Source: Margaritifera margaritifera
Lineage: Eukaryota; Mollusca; Bivalvia; Unionida; Margaritiferidae
DNA length: 64,000 nt
Direction: 5' to 3'
Assembly (NCBI GenBank): GCA_029931535.1
Contig: JAQPZY010001638.1
Location: 4,178,501-4,242,500, forward strand
The notes beneath the pieces are model-generated. The model did not search any database, had not been told where the DNA came from, and worked only from the letters and a program-made list of their open reading frames with translations. Both the position numbers and the translations under genes were made by a program. Positions 12,049 through 23,764 of this stretch are shown here, in pieces. Every line of letters begins with the position of its first letter. The stretch's first letter is position 1.

Positions 12049-12761
12049 GTTCTCAATATGTTCCAATTAATCTCCTTCGCTATTGTATGCACAAAGTATA
12101 TCAACCCTTTTTTCACTCATGTTTGTATACTTTCCACTAATTTCAATCCTTGTACACTATATAATATCCAGATGTTACAATATAGCTGTAATCGGGCCTT
12201 GAAGTATGTGTAGCATGCTTAGAATGATGCTGTAGGGCATTTAAACTCGAATTTACCATGTTTCAATTCTGCACAAAATGTCTACTTCTCCACCATGTAT
12301 CATTACCAAACTTTGTGGATGGGAAATACGATGAACAATTTATATTTCCCATCTATATATCATAGACAAAGGAAGAAACTCTTTTTCATTACCTTTCCTT
12401 ACCATTCACTATGTGGCTACCCATCAATTGGATGTTTCCCAGTTTAAACTTTAGCTTGGTACAACCAACATCATCCTGTATTGCCTCTCGATACACAAGA
12501 AAACCGGTGTTATTTCTATCCAGCCATTGCGGAAGTTGGTATACAGTGGTCCCCCTTGTAAACATCCCTCCGATCAGTGGCCATGTGCTTTATACAACCA
12601 GAATCCTATGGTACCAACAAGTTTTTGTTCAAAAGTACCCCTCAAGGACTGCCACCCCTCTAACACCAGCGGTCTGCATTTTAGTGCAAAAACTGTCAAA
12701 TTTACCTCTCGTGAGCGGCCACATAATGGTTTTTTACAGATATCAATCTTATAATATTTGT
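12049..12761 (+). other. Start of MGME1 intron 1; possible MITE end at 12543
   Basis: This is intron sequence. At about 12543 the phrase TACAGTGGTCCCCCTTGTAA resembles the terminal repeat of a pogo-like or MITE family; a related phrase recurs at about 17650 (acagtggtccccctcttata). No matching opposite end was found, so this is at best a solo or truncated terminus. Confidence 0.35.
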
Positions 12762-12785
12762 TGATTTCTCCTTCAAATATGTTCC

Positions 12786-12942
12786 CCGATCACATTAACA
12801 TTAGGGATATAAGCCTGCTACCTCCCGAATCCAACCCTACTAAAGACAAAAAATTATCTTTTCTGTCTATCTCATACAGACAAAGGATAATAACTCTTTC
12901 CCCTTACCTAGCCACCGCCAAGTATTGCTAGTTTTTAAGCTT
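12786..12942 (+). repeat. Left inverted terminal repeat of DIRS copy A
   Basis: Reverse-complementary to 14663-14818 over its whole length with a modest number of substitutions, from the 'gatcacattaac' end through to 'agtttttaagct'. The outer extension (about 12764-12785) is mirrored in the first half of the ICR. Confidence 0.88.
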
Positions 12943-13329
12943 CGCTTTTTCTGATAACACGTACATTATACCTCCAAACAATCCAAGCCATCTTTAAGTT
13001 AGTGTTAAATTGAACCATCCAACTTTAAATTTTGATTTATTGTGTTGGACAATCATTCTTCTACAGGTTGTATACGTTATTTTAAAAAAAAAATCCAAAT
13101 GTGAGCGACCTTATCACCTATTACAGACGTCTATTTAAGACCACATTACAGCACGCTATCATTGAACTCGTGTTGTCATTTGCGAGTTAGCATGCCACTG
13201 ACTAATTTCGCTTACTCCGTTAGTAACGGTTGTGGTATTAGAGAGTTAGTAACATGCTGAATTGCTGTCTTCTTCTTCACGCTTGGCTCTTGTCTGGACA
13301 GCCTTGCGAGACAAACAGTTTAAACCTCA

Positions 13330-14225
13330 ATTGTGGAGAGAATCTTGAGAGCAAGAAGGCCCTCCACTCTGAAGGCTTACAAGGGAAAGTGGCATGTTTT
13401 CAGGAACTGATGCCATATCAATAACATCGTCCTTTTGAGTGCCTCAATACTTCAACTGCACGACCTTTTTCTCTTGCTCTTCGAGGAGAAACAGTTGACC
13501 CCAATTACTATCAAAGGCTACCACTCCATGATATGAGACACATTACGCCATCATGGTATATGTGACATTGGGTATGATAAAGATCTCTCGGATCTTTGGC
13601 AATTTTGATTTCAATCGACCAAAATCTTTCACCCTATTTCCAAAATGGAATCTGTCCTGGGTTTTAACATGGCTCAATTCAAATAAATTAGAGCCTTTAG
13701 CCCACACTTCGCTAAAGCTACTATCATGTTTCCTGATAGCCTTAGCTTTAGCATGCAGGGTGAGCAAGTTACATGCCCATTCCATTGCCCCAAACTATCT
13801 TCAGTTCAGATTGGATGGTATGGAGGTCCTCTTGACTCAGCCAGGCTTCATAGCTAAAAATAGGTTACCGAATGTCGGAATCTAAGAATCATCATTCACT
13901 TGCTCTCTTCCATAGAGAAGTCGAGAGTAGTGGCCATGCAAGATCCTGTTCATGCACTCAAGCACTACTTGAAACGCACAGAGGCAAGTCGTGACACGCG
14001 CAAGCGCCTCTTTCTTCATGGCTGAAGTGGGTTTTACACTCTGCGTACTCTGAGGTCTCACAAGATCAGAGTCGCCTCATGAAGATTACCGCTCATGAAA
14101 TTAGGGCAATCTCTGCAAGCCTCACATTTGAACGCAGTGTTTTGATCCAAGATATAATGGAAGCTGTTGGCTGTCATGCCGCGTCAAACTTCTTGAGTTT
14201 TTATCAGATATTTAGCTTCGCAGAG
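13330..14225 (+). pseudogene. DIRS tyrosine recombinase remnant (copy A)
   Basis: The enzyme would integrate the circular DIRS intermediate by site-specific recombination. Conceptual translation across frames gives ARRPSTLKAYKGKW near 13350 (N-terminal SAM-like domain) and an arginine box CRVSKLHAHS near 13750 that corresponds to the family's RRSEL motif. It then gives HEIRAIS at about 14097 (the H-x-x-R box) and FLSFY at about 14193, with the nucleophilic Tyr. Stops and frameshifts separate these blocks (for example between 13885 and 14079), so it is not functional, although the Arg, His, Arg and Tyr positions all survive. The best preserved piece is the open frame at 14079-14354. Confidence 0.82.
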
Positions 14226-14534
14226 GCAAACCTTGAATCTGGTGTGCCCGGTGGTGGCAGCCCAGATGACTACCAGACCCAGTTGAAACAATCAACATTG
14301 CCTATCAGCTTTGCTGGATTCGCCAGTGAAATTTTGTTAAGAAGATTTCAATAATAATCTTCTTAACCGTATATAGGGGTCACAGATCATGTGACCCTAG
14401 GCTGTGTTGCTTATGAAATTAGGAGAATGGGTTATTGTTCGCATGGGGAATCCAGCCATCATTCCCTAGAAGGATACCTGATGTAGAGGTTGGGGCTCAG
14501 CATTCGCTCCTCCTATTACCTATTCTCCTAACAT

Positions 14535-14617
14535 TAATGTGATCATGGAATGTATTTGAAGAAGGCACATTTTTAAGTCAATTATGTTTCTCTGAGAATA
14601 CTTACCCAATCACATTA
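14535..14617. repeat. Internal complementary region (ICR) of DIRS copy A
   Basis: The first half (taatgtgatc...tatttgaag) complements the left terminus at about 12770-12800. The second half (tctctgagaatacttaccc...cacatta) complements the right terminus at 14803-14820 plus 16274-16295. This is the arrangement used by DIRS elements to template circularisation. Confidence 0.8.
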
Positions 14618-14662
14618 TTTAAAAACCCTCCCAACCACCCCGCCATGCGATAGTATACGATT

Positions 14663-14818
14663 AGCTTAAAAACTAGAAACACCTGGCAGTGGTAAGGGAA
14701 AAGAGTTGTTGCCCTTTGTCTACATGAGCTAGACAGAAAAGACGATTTTTGTCTTTTAGTAGGGCTGGATTCAGGAGGTAGCAGGCTTATATCCCTAACG
14801 TTAATGTGATCGGGTAAG
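14663..14818 (-). repeat. Right inverted terminal repeat of DIRS copy A
   Basis: Reverse complement of 12786-12942. It is interrupted after 14820 by the pogo element; the terminal extension continues at 16274 (tattctctgagaaacac). Confidence 0.88.
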
Positions 14819-14820
14819 TA

Positions 14821-16273
14821 CAGAGGAGCCTCGTTAATCCAGACTCCGTTTATCCGGAAACCTCGCTATCCGGACAGAGTTCAATGGGAACGGATTTCCT
14901 AAACGTTATTTTTCTCCGTTAATCAAGAAATCCGCGTTCCGAATCCGGAAATCAAAATCGGAGACCAAAGTGTAAAATTACTATAAAACTTGCCTCGATA
15001 ATCCGGAAATAATCTGTCCAAAAATAAGAAAAATCGTATATGAAAATACAGTCTGTCAGATAACACCAATTCACCTACGCAGATTTGGGGGTGTGTCAAT
15101 GTATCAATCTCTGATTGGTCAAATTCTAGTGGCACATTAAAGTTACAAATTGATCACGTGATCATGTGTGTGGAAAAACTTCAAGTAGCATCACCGTATT
15201 GTAACCAGCGATTGTATAAACAATGTCTGTTTTAGCTAGTCCCTGACGGGGGTGTTAATAATTAAATAAACACACTGGGATCAAATTGTCCACACTTTTT
15301 GACGTAACATGTGGTTAATAAATTAAGTGTGTCATTAAGTCTCTTTACCAACTGTATGTTACAATCACAGTTTGTTGATGGCTGAACAAATAAAGTGGAT
15401 TGACTTAAGCTGTGGACAGTATAGGGCTTCATTTCAGAATAAAAGGGGACGTCAATTATCGGTTCATTAGCAGCTATAACAGTTGTAAAATACGACTTAT
15501 AGTAATGAATGCATTTTATAAGTTTACCATAACGCATTTAACTGCGAGATATCAGTTTGTATTCGTTGTACTTTTTATATTATTATGGCGACACCATCAA
15601 GCAAGCGTAGACGAGTAGATTTGCCAGCACAAAGAAGATCACCCAAAAGCCACCATTCAAGATATCCCCCAGCATATTATAGCTTACTCATCCTTAGACA
15701 TTAGTAAGTCGACATTTGCGGACATCATAAAAAACAAGGACAAATGGTTGTCCGTACCGGCCGACTCAGCAGACCTAACCCGCGCGCGCTACGCCAAATA
15801 TGAACAAGTTGATGATGATGTATTCATGTGGTTCTCAGACATGTCGGCCCACCACGCCACCGTCAATGATGAAATGCTCATTGCCAAGGCAAAGATACTC
15901 GGAGACCAACTCAACATCACTGACTTTTCCTATTCTTGTGGTTGGCTGCAACGCTTCAAGAATCGGCGGGGCATCAAACAAAAATTGTATGAGGTAGAAG
16001 CAGATAGTGCCGACATGAACAAAGTGCAGGCCATACAAGTGCATGTTATAATAAAGTGAAATAAACACAAGTCAGCAGATGTATTCATTAATTTATTTCA
16101 AGCATTATTGCATATACAGTACATTTACATCTAGCAAATACATGTACAGGTAGATATATACGGTAGGATGACATCGTAAAATAAAAATGTGCATGATTCA
16201 ATTATCCGGAAAACTCGTTAATCCGGAAATATTCACTGGGAACGAAGGTGTCCGGATTAACGAGGCTCCTCTG
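14821..16273 (+). mobile_element. Pogo/Tigger-type DNA transposon inserted in the DIRS right end
   Basis: The left end CAGAGGAGCCTCGTTAATCC is matched by the inverted right end (ggattaacgaggctcctctg, ending at 16273). TA duplicates flank it (14819-14820 and 16274-16275), as expected for pogo/Tc1/mariner. Subterminal 'atccggaaa' motifs recur at both ends. The 1453-bp element encodes only the DNA-binding part of a transposase, so it is non-autonomous. Removing it rejoins the DIRS right end exactly (gggtaagta to ttctctgag). Confidence 0.88.
15586..16057 (+). pseudogene. Pogo transposase, N-terminal DNA-binding region only
   Basis: The open frame from 15748 contains a CENP-B-type helix-turn-helix with the typical order: MWFSDM, then DEMLIAKAKILGDQL, then CGWLQRFKNRRGIK. 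Upstream, in other frames, a start and nuclear-localisation-like SSKRRRVDL (about 15595) and TFADIIKNKDKW (about 15712) represent the first, psq-type helix-turn-helix. They are joined through a frameshift between about 15625 and 15680. The catalytic DDE domain is absent: the frame ends at 16057 and the right TIR follows about 150 bp later. Confidence 0.82.
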
Positions 16274-16315
16274 TATTCTCTGAGAAACACAATTTACTTA
16301 AAAATGTCTTTCTCA

Positions 16316-18340
16316 ACTCAACACATTGACATTTGTTCCAACATGCAGATAAAGTAACTTTAATCCATACAGAGAGGTAAGTAATCCAATTATCCTTACT
16401 GCTGTGTGTTCCTTAGATGTTGGGTTTTGTCACTTTGATAATTACTGGCTATTATTACCACCGATAATTATGGCACAAGCTAACCGCTAAGAAGCACAGT
16501 ATTGTTCAGCTAAGTTAGCATGAGATCCTGTCAACTAACCGCTAAGAAGCACAGTATTGTTCAGCTCAAGTTAGCGTGACATCCTGTCACCAGATAGTAA
16601 AATGGTATGTTATCCTCACATAGATTACAAAATATGCTTAAACTGGGTACCAGACTGGGAACAAAACAAAAAAAGTTTATCACGTGACAAGCTCACTTCC
16701 TTTGTAAAAACTGAGCATCTTGTGTGATAACTAAAAATTCCCAATGAAAGAATAAGTTGTTGCTGTATGTGGCATGGCTTGCCTATTGCAACTGACCTTT
16801 GGTCACTAGTCAAAAAGTTCGGCTGGCCCGGCAGCTGCCAGAGCAGCCTCGCATGGCATCGATGACTGGTAGTACAGATCATAGAGGTTGATAATATATC
16901 CCAGACATGTGGGGGGACTTGCACCCACTGGACTGCCATAAAATGGTGGGATGCTCTCCAATCAACTCTATGTCACTATTGGAGACGTGAAGAACGGAGG
17001 GTCAGCAACTGGTTCATCATATCCTGCACAAGTCTCTGCATTTGCAACTCGAGCAACATCTAGGAATGGTGCTGCATTGCCATCTCTGAAGCACGTTGTT
17101 CCTCCAGTCAACATGGCCAGATGTAACAGTTGCAGTGTGCACTGTACACATCATGGCGTTCCCCACTATGCTTGCTATTAATGTCTTCAGGTGAAAGCTC
17201 AAGATGTTGTTTACCATTGATTTCAACTTAACCCATCTCTATTTACTGTGCACCATATCCATTCCTACCTTTCTGAGCAGACTGCATGATGAAGCATATG
17301 AACACTGTGCAGACAAGGCATTGCACATATCATGTTGAACCTTACCAATTTTGAATCTCTTGCACTTCAAACATTTCCTTGTCATGTTTTACCTGAAACA
17401 AAGAAGAACAACAAAAACAACAAGAAATAACAAACTGTAACCGTTCACATAAAACAGAAACACTCATTACTAAACAAGCAAAAACTACAGACAGTAATAA
17501 TAAAACAACCAAGTAATGATCACCAATGATACTGTGTTGGAGAACAAGGTCAGAAAGAAAAACGAAATCCACAAACTCCGAAAACATTCACACAAATAAT
17601 GATCAAAAATCAAACTAATCGATACCAACATGTGGCAAATACATTCATGATACAGTGGTCCCCCTCTTATAAGGCCACCCCTTCTGCAGCAGGAAAGTGA
17701 TCTTATAGGAGGAGTTGCCTTTCTAGAGTGGGATCACACAGATGTGAGTAATAACTACATATAAAGTATGAAAGGGGTAACAAATTTTTTTACATTCCAT
17801 ATTTTCATTTAAAAATCACAGGAATATTATCAAGTTATGGACTTAATGTGATAAACTAATATCAATGTTATTTATTTTTTAAATTATGAATAATCATCAA
17901 TCGTGGTGCAAAACCACCTGTCAGCAAAATCTCGGAACAAACATCTGGCGGTAACTATCACTGTACGTCTCAATTCTGTTTTCCCACTCGCTGAAGTTGA
18001 ATGTATATTGACCATGTTTACTTGAATCTTTCTGACATCAAATTTCTCAGCAGTGATCAAAGGAGACTCTCTTTTTGCTAAATTGAATTGCTTTCACTTT
18101 TCATTCTAAATTGAGATAAAAGTATTCGTTGCATGCGGAGTCTTACGGGAATCCATCAAACCGGGATGTAACGCCCAAATATTCTTGGACATTTTGATGG
18201 AATGCAGTTTATATAACAAATTTTGACCATGTGTTTTAAGAAATTTTACCTGTTGTACCATTATTGTTTTTTTAAATACCTTTACAAAAATTTTAACATC
18301 TTTATGTTTTATATTTTCTCCACGCATCATTCTATGGCTA
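16316..18340. other. MGME1 intron 1 stretch with a 55-bp duplication and a solo TIR-like end
   Basis: This intron stretch holds two minor signals. A direct duplication of about 55 bp (16480-16534 and 16535-16590) contains 'taaccgctaagaagcacagt'. A solo 'acagtggtccccctcttata' phrase near 17650 resembles the one at 12543. Small open frames at 16.6-17.2 kb are cysteine-rich in places but match no domain I recognise, and no splice context supports them. Confidence 0.45.
16480..16590 (+). repeat. Two-copy 55-bp tandem duplication
   Basis: Copy 1 at 16480-16534 and copy 2 at 16535-16590 differ by a few substitutions and one inserted base. Both contain 'aagaagcacagtattgttca' and 'gatcctgtca'. Confidence 0.9.
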
Positions 18341-20880
18341 ATGCCCTATTGTTTCAGCAAATTTAGATCTGGTGAGACTAGACTTCATTCACCACTTGTA
18401 GTCACTGAAGCTGCATCATTCTTTAGCTCAGCAATCAAAGCCTTTGCTTCATCATTGCTGTTCGGTGATAGAATTGAAGATGTATGGAAGCAGGCAGCAC
18501 AAGAGCTCCAGTGTTTAGGTCACGTCCATCTCAACTGCAATGGAGAGAAGTTTGTTGACAACAAGAGAGAAGGTCAAGTACTGCCCAAAAGTGGCAATCG
18601 GCCCCACAATTTAGGAGGCAGTTTAAGAAAGGGGATAGGAAACAAAGTTTTTGTTTCCCCAAGCCATACAACAACCGCCAGTTACTTACCACCCCCAGTG
18701 CCCTCTGACATACTGCATGTTGGCACCAGACTCTTTCATTTTTGGCAGCCTTGGATCCAACTTCTCTGCAAAACAAATGGGCTATCCAAGTTGTTATGGA
18801 GGGGCTTTGGATTTCATTTATCAAGCTCGAAAGGGATGAATTTGTGATTGGTCTAGATCTAACTAATACATATTTTCATGTGCCTGTTCACCCTTCTTCA
18901 TATACCAATTACATGATATCAACCCAAGGGCGTTCAACTGCATCGTCATCCTGTTCAGGTCAACTTTGTTAACAGTGACTGCCGAATATTTGGAATATGG
19001 TTTTCAAGTTCATCATCGTTGGTGAAGGGCAGGAACAACCTTCTTTTGCTTCTCTCACTAGTTAATTGGGAGAAGTCAGATCTCACCCCATCCCAGCATT
19101 TCATCTTGGTATGGAAATGTTTACCAATCTCAATCTCATTCATCTCCCGCCTGTGTGCATGGTGTGGATTGTCAACCTCACAGGGTTGATGTCCAGCAGG
19201 AAGTAGATCTCAGCAGGATAGTTTCTGCAACTCTTTGACTTGCTTAATGTGACAATGGATTTGATTCATGTGCCTTTTGCAGATGGCCCCTTTTCAGTCA
19301 TCTAGAGCATTGCATTATGATCTTGACCAAAAGAAAACAATTACTGCATCAGTGGCAAGACAATCTATGGCGTATGGCAGGAATTCTTCTTGAGAAACCC
19401 CAACCAATTACCATTTGAATCGATGCCAGTTCATACGATTGGGGGCCTCAAGTTTTGCTTCATTTCATTATGGTGAGCAGCCAATGGAGTCCAAAGGAGA
19501 AATCATTCCATATAAACTTTTTGGAAATGAGGGCTATAATGAACTAATTCTTTTCTGGACAGATCAACTTTGCATGAGGGTAATTCTTGTCATCTCCGAC
19601 AACTTGGTGCTGGTGACCTAACTCCTCAAACATCCCATGAAATCACCCGACCTACCTTCTTGTCTTGGACTTTATCCTCAGGTGCTCCCAGCAAAGATTT
19701 TGGTCTAGATCAGACACATTCCCAGCATGCTCAATGTCCTAGCTGACTTGTTATCATGAAGGGGCCGGACTCCTCACATTTAGTGGTCTTTTCATCCATA
19801 ACTCTTTCAGTGGATTTGCTCTTTGTGGGGCATCCAATAATGGAATGTTTTGCATTGAGCTGGAACCACAAACTGCCCACCTTCATCTCTCAGATCGGGA
19901 TCCAAAAGCCTGAGGTGTGGGCTCTTTCAGTCAGTTGGGGCAAGATTTAGGGCTATGCCTACCTTGCTACTATTCTGATACAGAGGATAATACAGACAAG
20001 AAGGGGACAGAACTGCAAAGTGCTTCTGATAGCCCCTCTCAGGTGGGACAAATCCTGGGAGAACAGTCTGCTCGATCTAGCAGTAGACATCCCCATGAAG
20101 TTCCTGATGAAGCTCAGTCTGCTCAAACAATCCCGGTTGCAGGTGTTTCATCCCTGCCTAGACAGACTTCTCCTTCATGTATGGTTCTTGTCAAGAGAGT
20201 CTTGTATAGAAAGAAATTTGAACCTTCAGTCATAGAGAGAATATCAGAAGCAAGAAGGCCAGCTACTTTAAATGCTTATGAAGGAAAGTGACAGGTTTTT
20301 AGCAACTGGTGCATGAGGAACAGTATCATCCCTTTGGGTGTTGTCAAAACCCCCTTATGAACCTTTGAGTGAAGCTTCCTTTGAGACTCTCACCCCAAAG
20401 ACTTTTCCTGCTTTCCTTAGTGTCAGCAAGGAGAAGGAGCGAGCTTCATGCCTTTTCAGTGGAAAAAGGTTGTTTATGGTTCAGTGGTAACTATGATTAT
20501 CTATTTCTCTTCTTTACCAACCTGGGTTTCTGGCTAAGAATCTGCTACCTTGAGTAGCTCCACTTTTTATTGGTTGTATCAGTGCTGGGGATGACCAAGG
20601 TAGGCTCCTTTGCCCAGTCAAGACTTTATGGTTTTATTTGGCTTCCTCTAAAGGGAGAAGGACGAGTCAGAACTGTTTCTTTCTACATTCATTGGTTCCT
20701 CTCGTATTTCGGTAGCCACCATTTCCAGGTGGATTGACCTCACTATCAAGAGAGCTTATCAGTCTATCACCGAGAGGAACCTTTCTTTCATGATAATAAG
20801 AGCACATGAAGTATGGGCTATTGCTAAATCTTGTGCCAACTTGAATCACTCCTCCTTTTGGCAGTCTCACACTACCTTCT
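18341..20880 (+). pseudogene. DIRS pol: reverse transcriptase, RNase H and tyrosine recombinase (copy B)
   Basis: Open pieces at 18341-18847, 18742-18972, 19917-20291, 20020-20235 and 20369-20557 each carry part of the polyprotein described for copy B, in different frames. Domain order RT, RNase H, recombinase matches the DIRS family and not LTR retroelements; no aspartic protease or DDE integrase is seen. At least one Arg of the recombinase H-x-x-R box is lost. Non-functional. Confidence 0.75.
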
Positions 20881-21072
20881 CATCCTCATACCTTTGATTT
20901 TTGGTGCACAAGAGCGAAGGCAATTTTTCATTTGGTCCTATAGTGACAGCACAGCATATGGGCCAACCTTGTGCCAGTCTACAGTATTGAACTCTCCTAC
21001 CATAATGGTAAGTGTAGTTGTGTTTTAGATCAGTTATGTTGAGGCCATCAGCCTCCCTCCTGATTGGCAAAT

Positions 21073-21165
21073 TCAGCAATGCAATAGTGGCAGGTGATGT
21101 ATTGTTGCTATTTAAATGTAGTTTTAAAAGCAGCAATACAATATCTGATATTACTGCATTGTTTT
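21073..21165. repeat. Imperfect inverted repeat at the right end of DIRS copy B
   Basis: The sequence gcaatgcaatagtggcagg...tattgttgc is the approximate complement of gcagcaatacaat...ttactgcattgtt. A similar pair of 'gcaataatag' phrases occurs in copy C near 27030-27180. It may be the terminal or internal complementary region of this second DIRS family. Confidence 0.5.
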
Positions 21166-21479
21166 CCTTTTTAGGGATGCTAAGTCCCCAGTCCAAGCTA
21201 ATATTCCCAGAAATAAAAAGAATATGATCTCAGTCTGAATCCCCAGCCACAGCCAACATACAGAGTACACTTTCTCTTTCTCCTTGGACTGGTTGTGCAA
21301 GTTCATGTGTTGGGACACTCCATCGAATTTAACCGTCGTCATTGTTGTTGTTAAACATATTTTTGGTCAATCATTGCCCTTTTTGTATTGATCAAGTTAT
21401 TTTCTCCCCAGACTTTGCATCATTTAGTGGGGGTTTTTTTTCTTCATTTTTCTTATAATTGTGAAGGGTTTTTGCACCT

Positions 21480-23290
21480 TGCTCATTTAAGTGGCGATTC
21501 TGGTAATTGTTCCCCTTCTTAGTACTGGTGTTGGTAAGTATCGTCTAGCCTCTTCTAGTTCAGGTTGTGTTTTGTATTTTATTCTCTGTCAGCAACATAA
21601 TATGTCGCAAGGAGTGGATGAGTGCAGGCATAAGAAGACCCCATGGGACACTCACCTAACTTTCCTATTGAGTACGGGTTGTAAATGCATGGACAGATAT
21701 CCTAATTATTGCCTTTGGTCAAATGATGTGTGGGACTTGGTTCCATCTCAAGGGGAGGAAGAAAGACCCATGTTCCTTGACTTCACAGGACGACCCCCCC
21801 CTCCTCCATTCCCAGGAGGGGTCTGGATAACTTTCTGTGTTAGGGAAGTCTACTTCTGTGGAGCATGAACCAAGAACAACTAATCTGGTTTGGAGATTGC
21901 CAAAAGGCCAAGGATCTCTGACATTGGATTTGGTGCCATTAGTGCCAGTGAGGATTTGATCCTTAGCCCCTTCCAAAGGAGAGAAAAGACCTGAGAGTGA
22001 GTGCACCTTCCCAACAGGGATGAGCAGCACCCTTTCTAGGAGAGCGAGTGTGCCTTCCTGACAGGGATGAGCAGCACGCTCTAGAGGTAAGTAGAGTACC
22101 TGTGTCTGATATAAGTGTGTCGCTCCTTCCTGACAGGGAAAAGTAGCAATCTTGTTCAGATAGCTCTGAGTTGGGTTCATCAGTCTGATCTTCATCACCA
22201 GACCAGTCACCAGGCTTCGAGTACCAATCGTTAGTCACAGCAACTCTTCAAGCAACTGGACACTTGGTTTTGATTGTCAGCCTAGGAATAGGGATTGGGT
22301 GGATACCTTTCTCTGTGATACTGTCCAATCCTAATGGGGGATAGGGAGTCGAGGCTTTGCTCACCTATCTAGGAAATGGGATTGGATTGGCATCCCCCCT
22401 TCCCTATGTTCCCATTTAATCCCTATGGGATTTTGGGACCCACATTACCCTGTTGTCTTTCCCTTCATGACATCATGGAAGTCTGTGCCTTGGTTCCAAG
22501 GTATCGGGGACATGACAGGTCATGGATCTGTTCTGTCACCTCTGGCCTTGTCCAGCAAAAAAAAAATGGACAGCCTGCCACTTGCCTCCAAGGATGTCAA
22601 AGAAGGGATCATCGATCTCATTCGACTCAGAGGACAGCTAGTAGGGTTAGTCCCATTAACATGTGTCGGTTAGATCTAGACTGATCACAAATTTGTCCCT
22701 TTTGGCAAAAGACATGACTGAGCATGCCATTTCCATTATTAACCTCACAGTGGCTATGTACTTGGGACGATGAAAACCCCCATTTGATGTCTCCCTTTCC
22801 AGTGAGGGACACAGAAATGGACATTCCTGCTGCGCCCTGGGAGCAGGCTTAGGATGACAATGTCTATCCTATCCTAGCATATTTGAATGAGTTCCCAGAG
22901 GAACTGGCTGTGGTGGATCCTTCCCTTCCTTTAGGGTCCCCTGCACCTTCCCACATGTCAAGTCAGGTGTTGGAGGAGGAGGAAACCAGGTTGTTTGATA
23001 AGGCAGTGAACAAAGTTTACCACTTTCTTCCCCTAGACCTGTGTCCAAAGCCTTCATGAGCCTGAGGACACCAGGATTCTCCCCAGTTTGGAGAGACTTT
23101 CTGGAGCTCACTCATGTTCACATCTTCTGCTGCTTCCACACTCAGATGGCTCAGGAGCTTGCACAGAATTATCCTCAGAGTTAAGAGTCTGTCATGTAGC
23201 AGAAGGGGTGGTTGGTCCCTCCCACTCTTCAGCAATTGGTCTGCCCTTCCAGTTATTGGGTGCCTTCCTGCACAGTTACAGCTAATAAGC
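21480..23290 (+). mobile_element. DIRS-type relic, left (gag-like) part, copy B'
   Basis: The start resembles the left end of the DIRS copy at 33.7 kb ('ggcataagaag', 'cccatgg.acactc'). The downstream region has the same Pro/Ser-rich, low-complexity gag-like layout, with an acidic 'gaggaggagga...tttgataaggc' motif (about 22970) shared with 35060-35090. No RT follows, because the neighbouring PIF/Harbinger relic begins at about 23330. Frames are broken throughout. Relationship to copy B immediately upstream (tandem copy or rearrangement) is unclear. Confidence 0.55.
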
Positions 23291-23339
23291 AGGTGCAGGA
23301 AAGTGCTGGTTTATGATCTTTTGTTTAGGAAGTTGAGAT

Positions 23340-23522
23340 ATGGAGCAAAAACAGACCAAACACGTTAGAATGGCAAATTTTAATGACAGAGAAATATCGG
23401 TTTTCTTGGAAGAGATAGCTATAGAAAGGAAACCAGTAGATATTTTACAATCCTGTAAAAATACTTTTTTTGTTATAATGTGGGTAGACATGGAAAATCG
23501 TACCGTTCAGTATAGTCTTTAA
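23340..23522 (+). pseudogene. Myb/SANT-like protein of a PIF/Harbinger element, truncated
   Basis: The N-terminal ANFNDREISVFLEEI segment matches the start of the Myb/SANT-like DNA-binding domain (NAIF1 type) of Harbinger accessory proteins. Only the first helix is evident, then the frame ends at 23522. The start at 23340 is the first Met of the frame. Confidence 0.55.
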
Positions 23523-23764
23523 TAATCTAAAAAAAAAAACCAAGTAAACATGCTTCTAAATTTGTAATAAGAATGTGACCAGACTAAGTAATCTATCAAT
23601 TTAACTTCCTTCCACTATTACAGTATAATCAAGTGTGAAAAAATACATTTCAAGCAATACTATTAATAGAATAACAATAATAATGAGCCTAACAAGTATA
23701 GTAAATTTATATTATGCACTACTGAGACAAGAATCAGTGATGTTGCAAGTTGATTTGTTTACAC

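Larger units (their letters stand above)
12764..16315 (+). mobile_element. DIRS-type retroelement copy A, recombinase-only, with ITRs and ICR, split by a pogo element
   Basis: DIRS elements are tyrosine-recombinase retrotransposons with inverted terminal repeats (ITRs) and an internal complementary region (ICR). Here a left ITR (about 12786-12942) is the reverse complement of a right ITR (about 14663-14818). Both contain 'ttagggatataagcctgcta' and the rest aligns by eye with scattered differences. The ICR at 14535-14617 has two halves. The first matches the complement of the left terminus and its outer extension (TATTTGAAG). The second matches the complement of the right terminus and its extension (TCTCTGAGAATACTTACCC). 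The right end is interrupted by a pogo element at 14821-16273 and resumes at 16274. Only a tyrosine recombinase remnant lies inside; gag and reverse transcriptase are absent, so the copy is non-autonomous. Confidence 0.85.
18341..21200 (+). mobile_element. DIRS-type retroelement relic, copy B (RT, RNase H, recombinase)
   Basis: This is a decayed DIRS polyprotein read across several frames. The RT start includes GTRLFHFWQPW (about 18722) and the catalytic-loop region DLTNTYFHVPVHPSS (about 18856). The RNase H region includes VISDN (about 19595) and RHIPSMLNVLADLLS (about 19712). The post-RNase H region has VLLIAPLRW (about 20016). The recombinase has ARRPATLNAYEGK (about 20250), an arginine box SARRRSELHAFS (about 20423) and an H-x-x-R box AHEVWAI (about 20806) in which the Arg position reads Trp. 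The right part (21073-21165) contains an internal inverted repeat. Stops and frameshifts are numerous. The copy lies inside MGME1 intron 1, on the same strand. Confidence 0.78.

Noticed and set aside
16625..17587. Cysteine-rich open frames as a possible host exon or transposase
   Set aside because: No recognisable domain, no matching splice signals, and both strands give comparable frames.
21719..22238. Minus-strand open frames of 163 and 91 codons
   Set aside because: They lie antisense in the gag-like region of a DIRS relic and show only low-complexity, repeat-derived composition.
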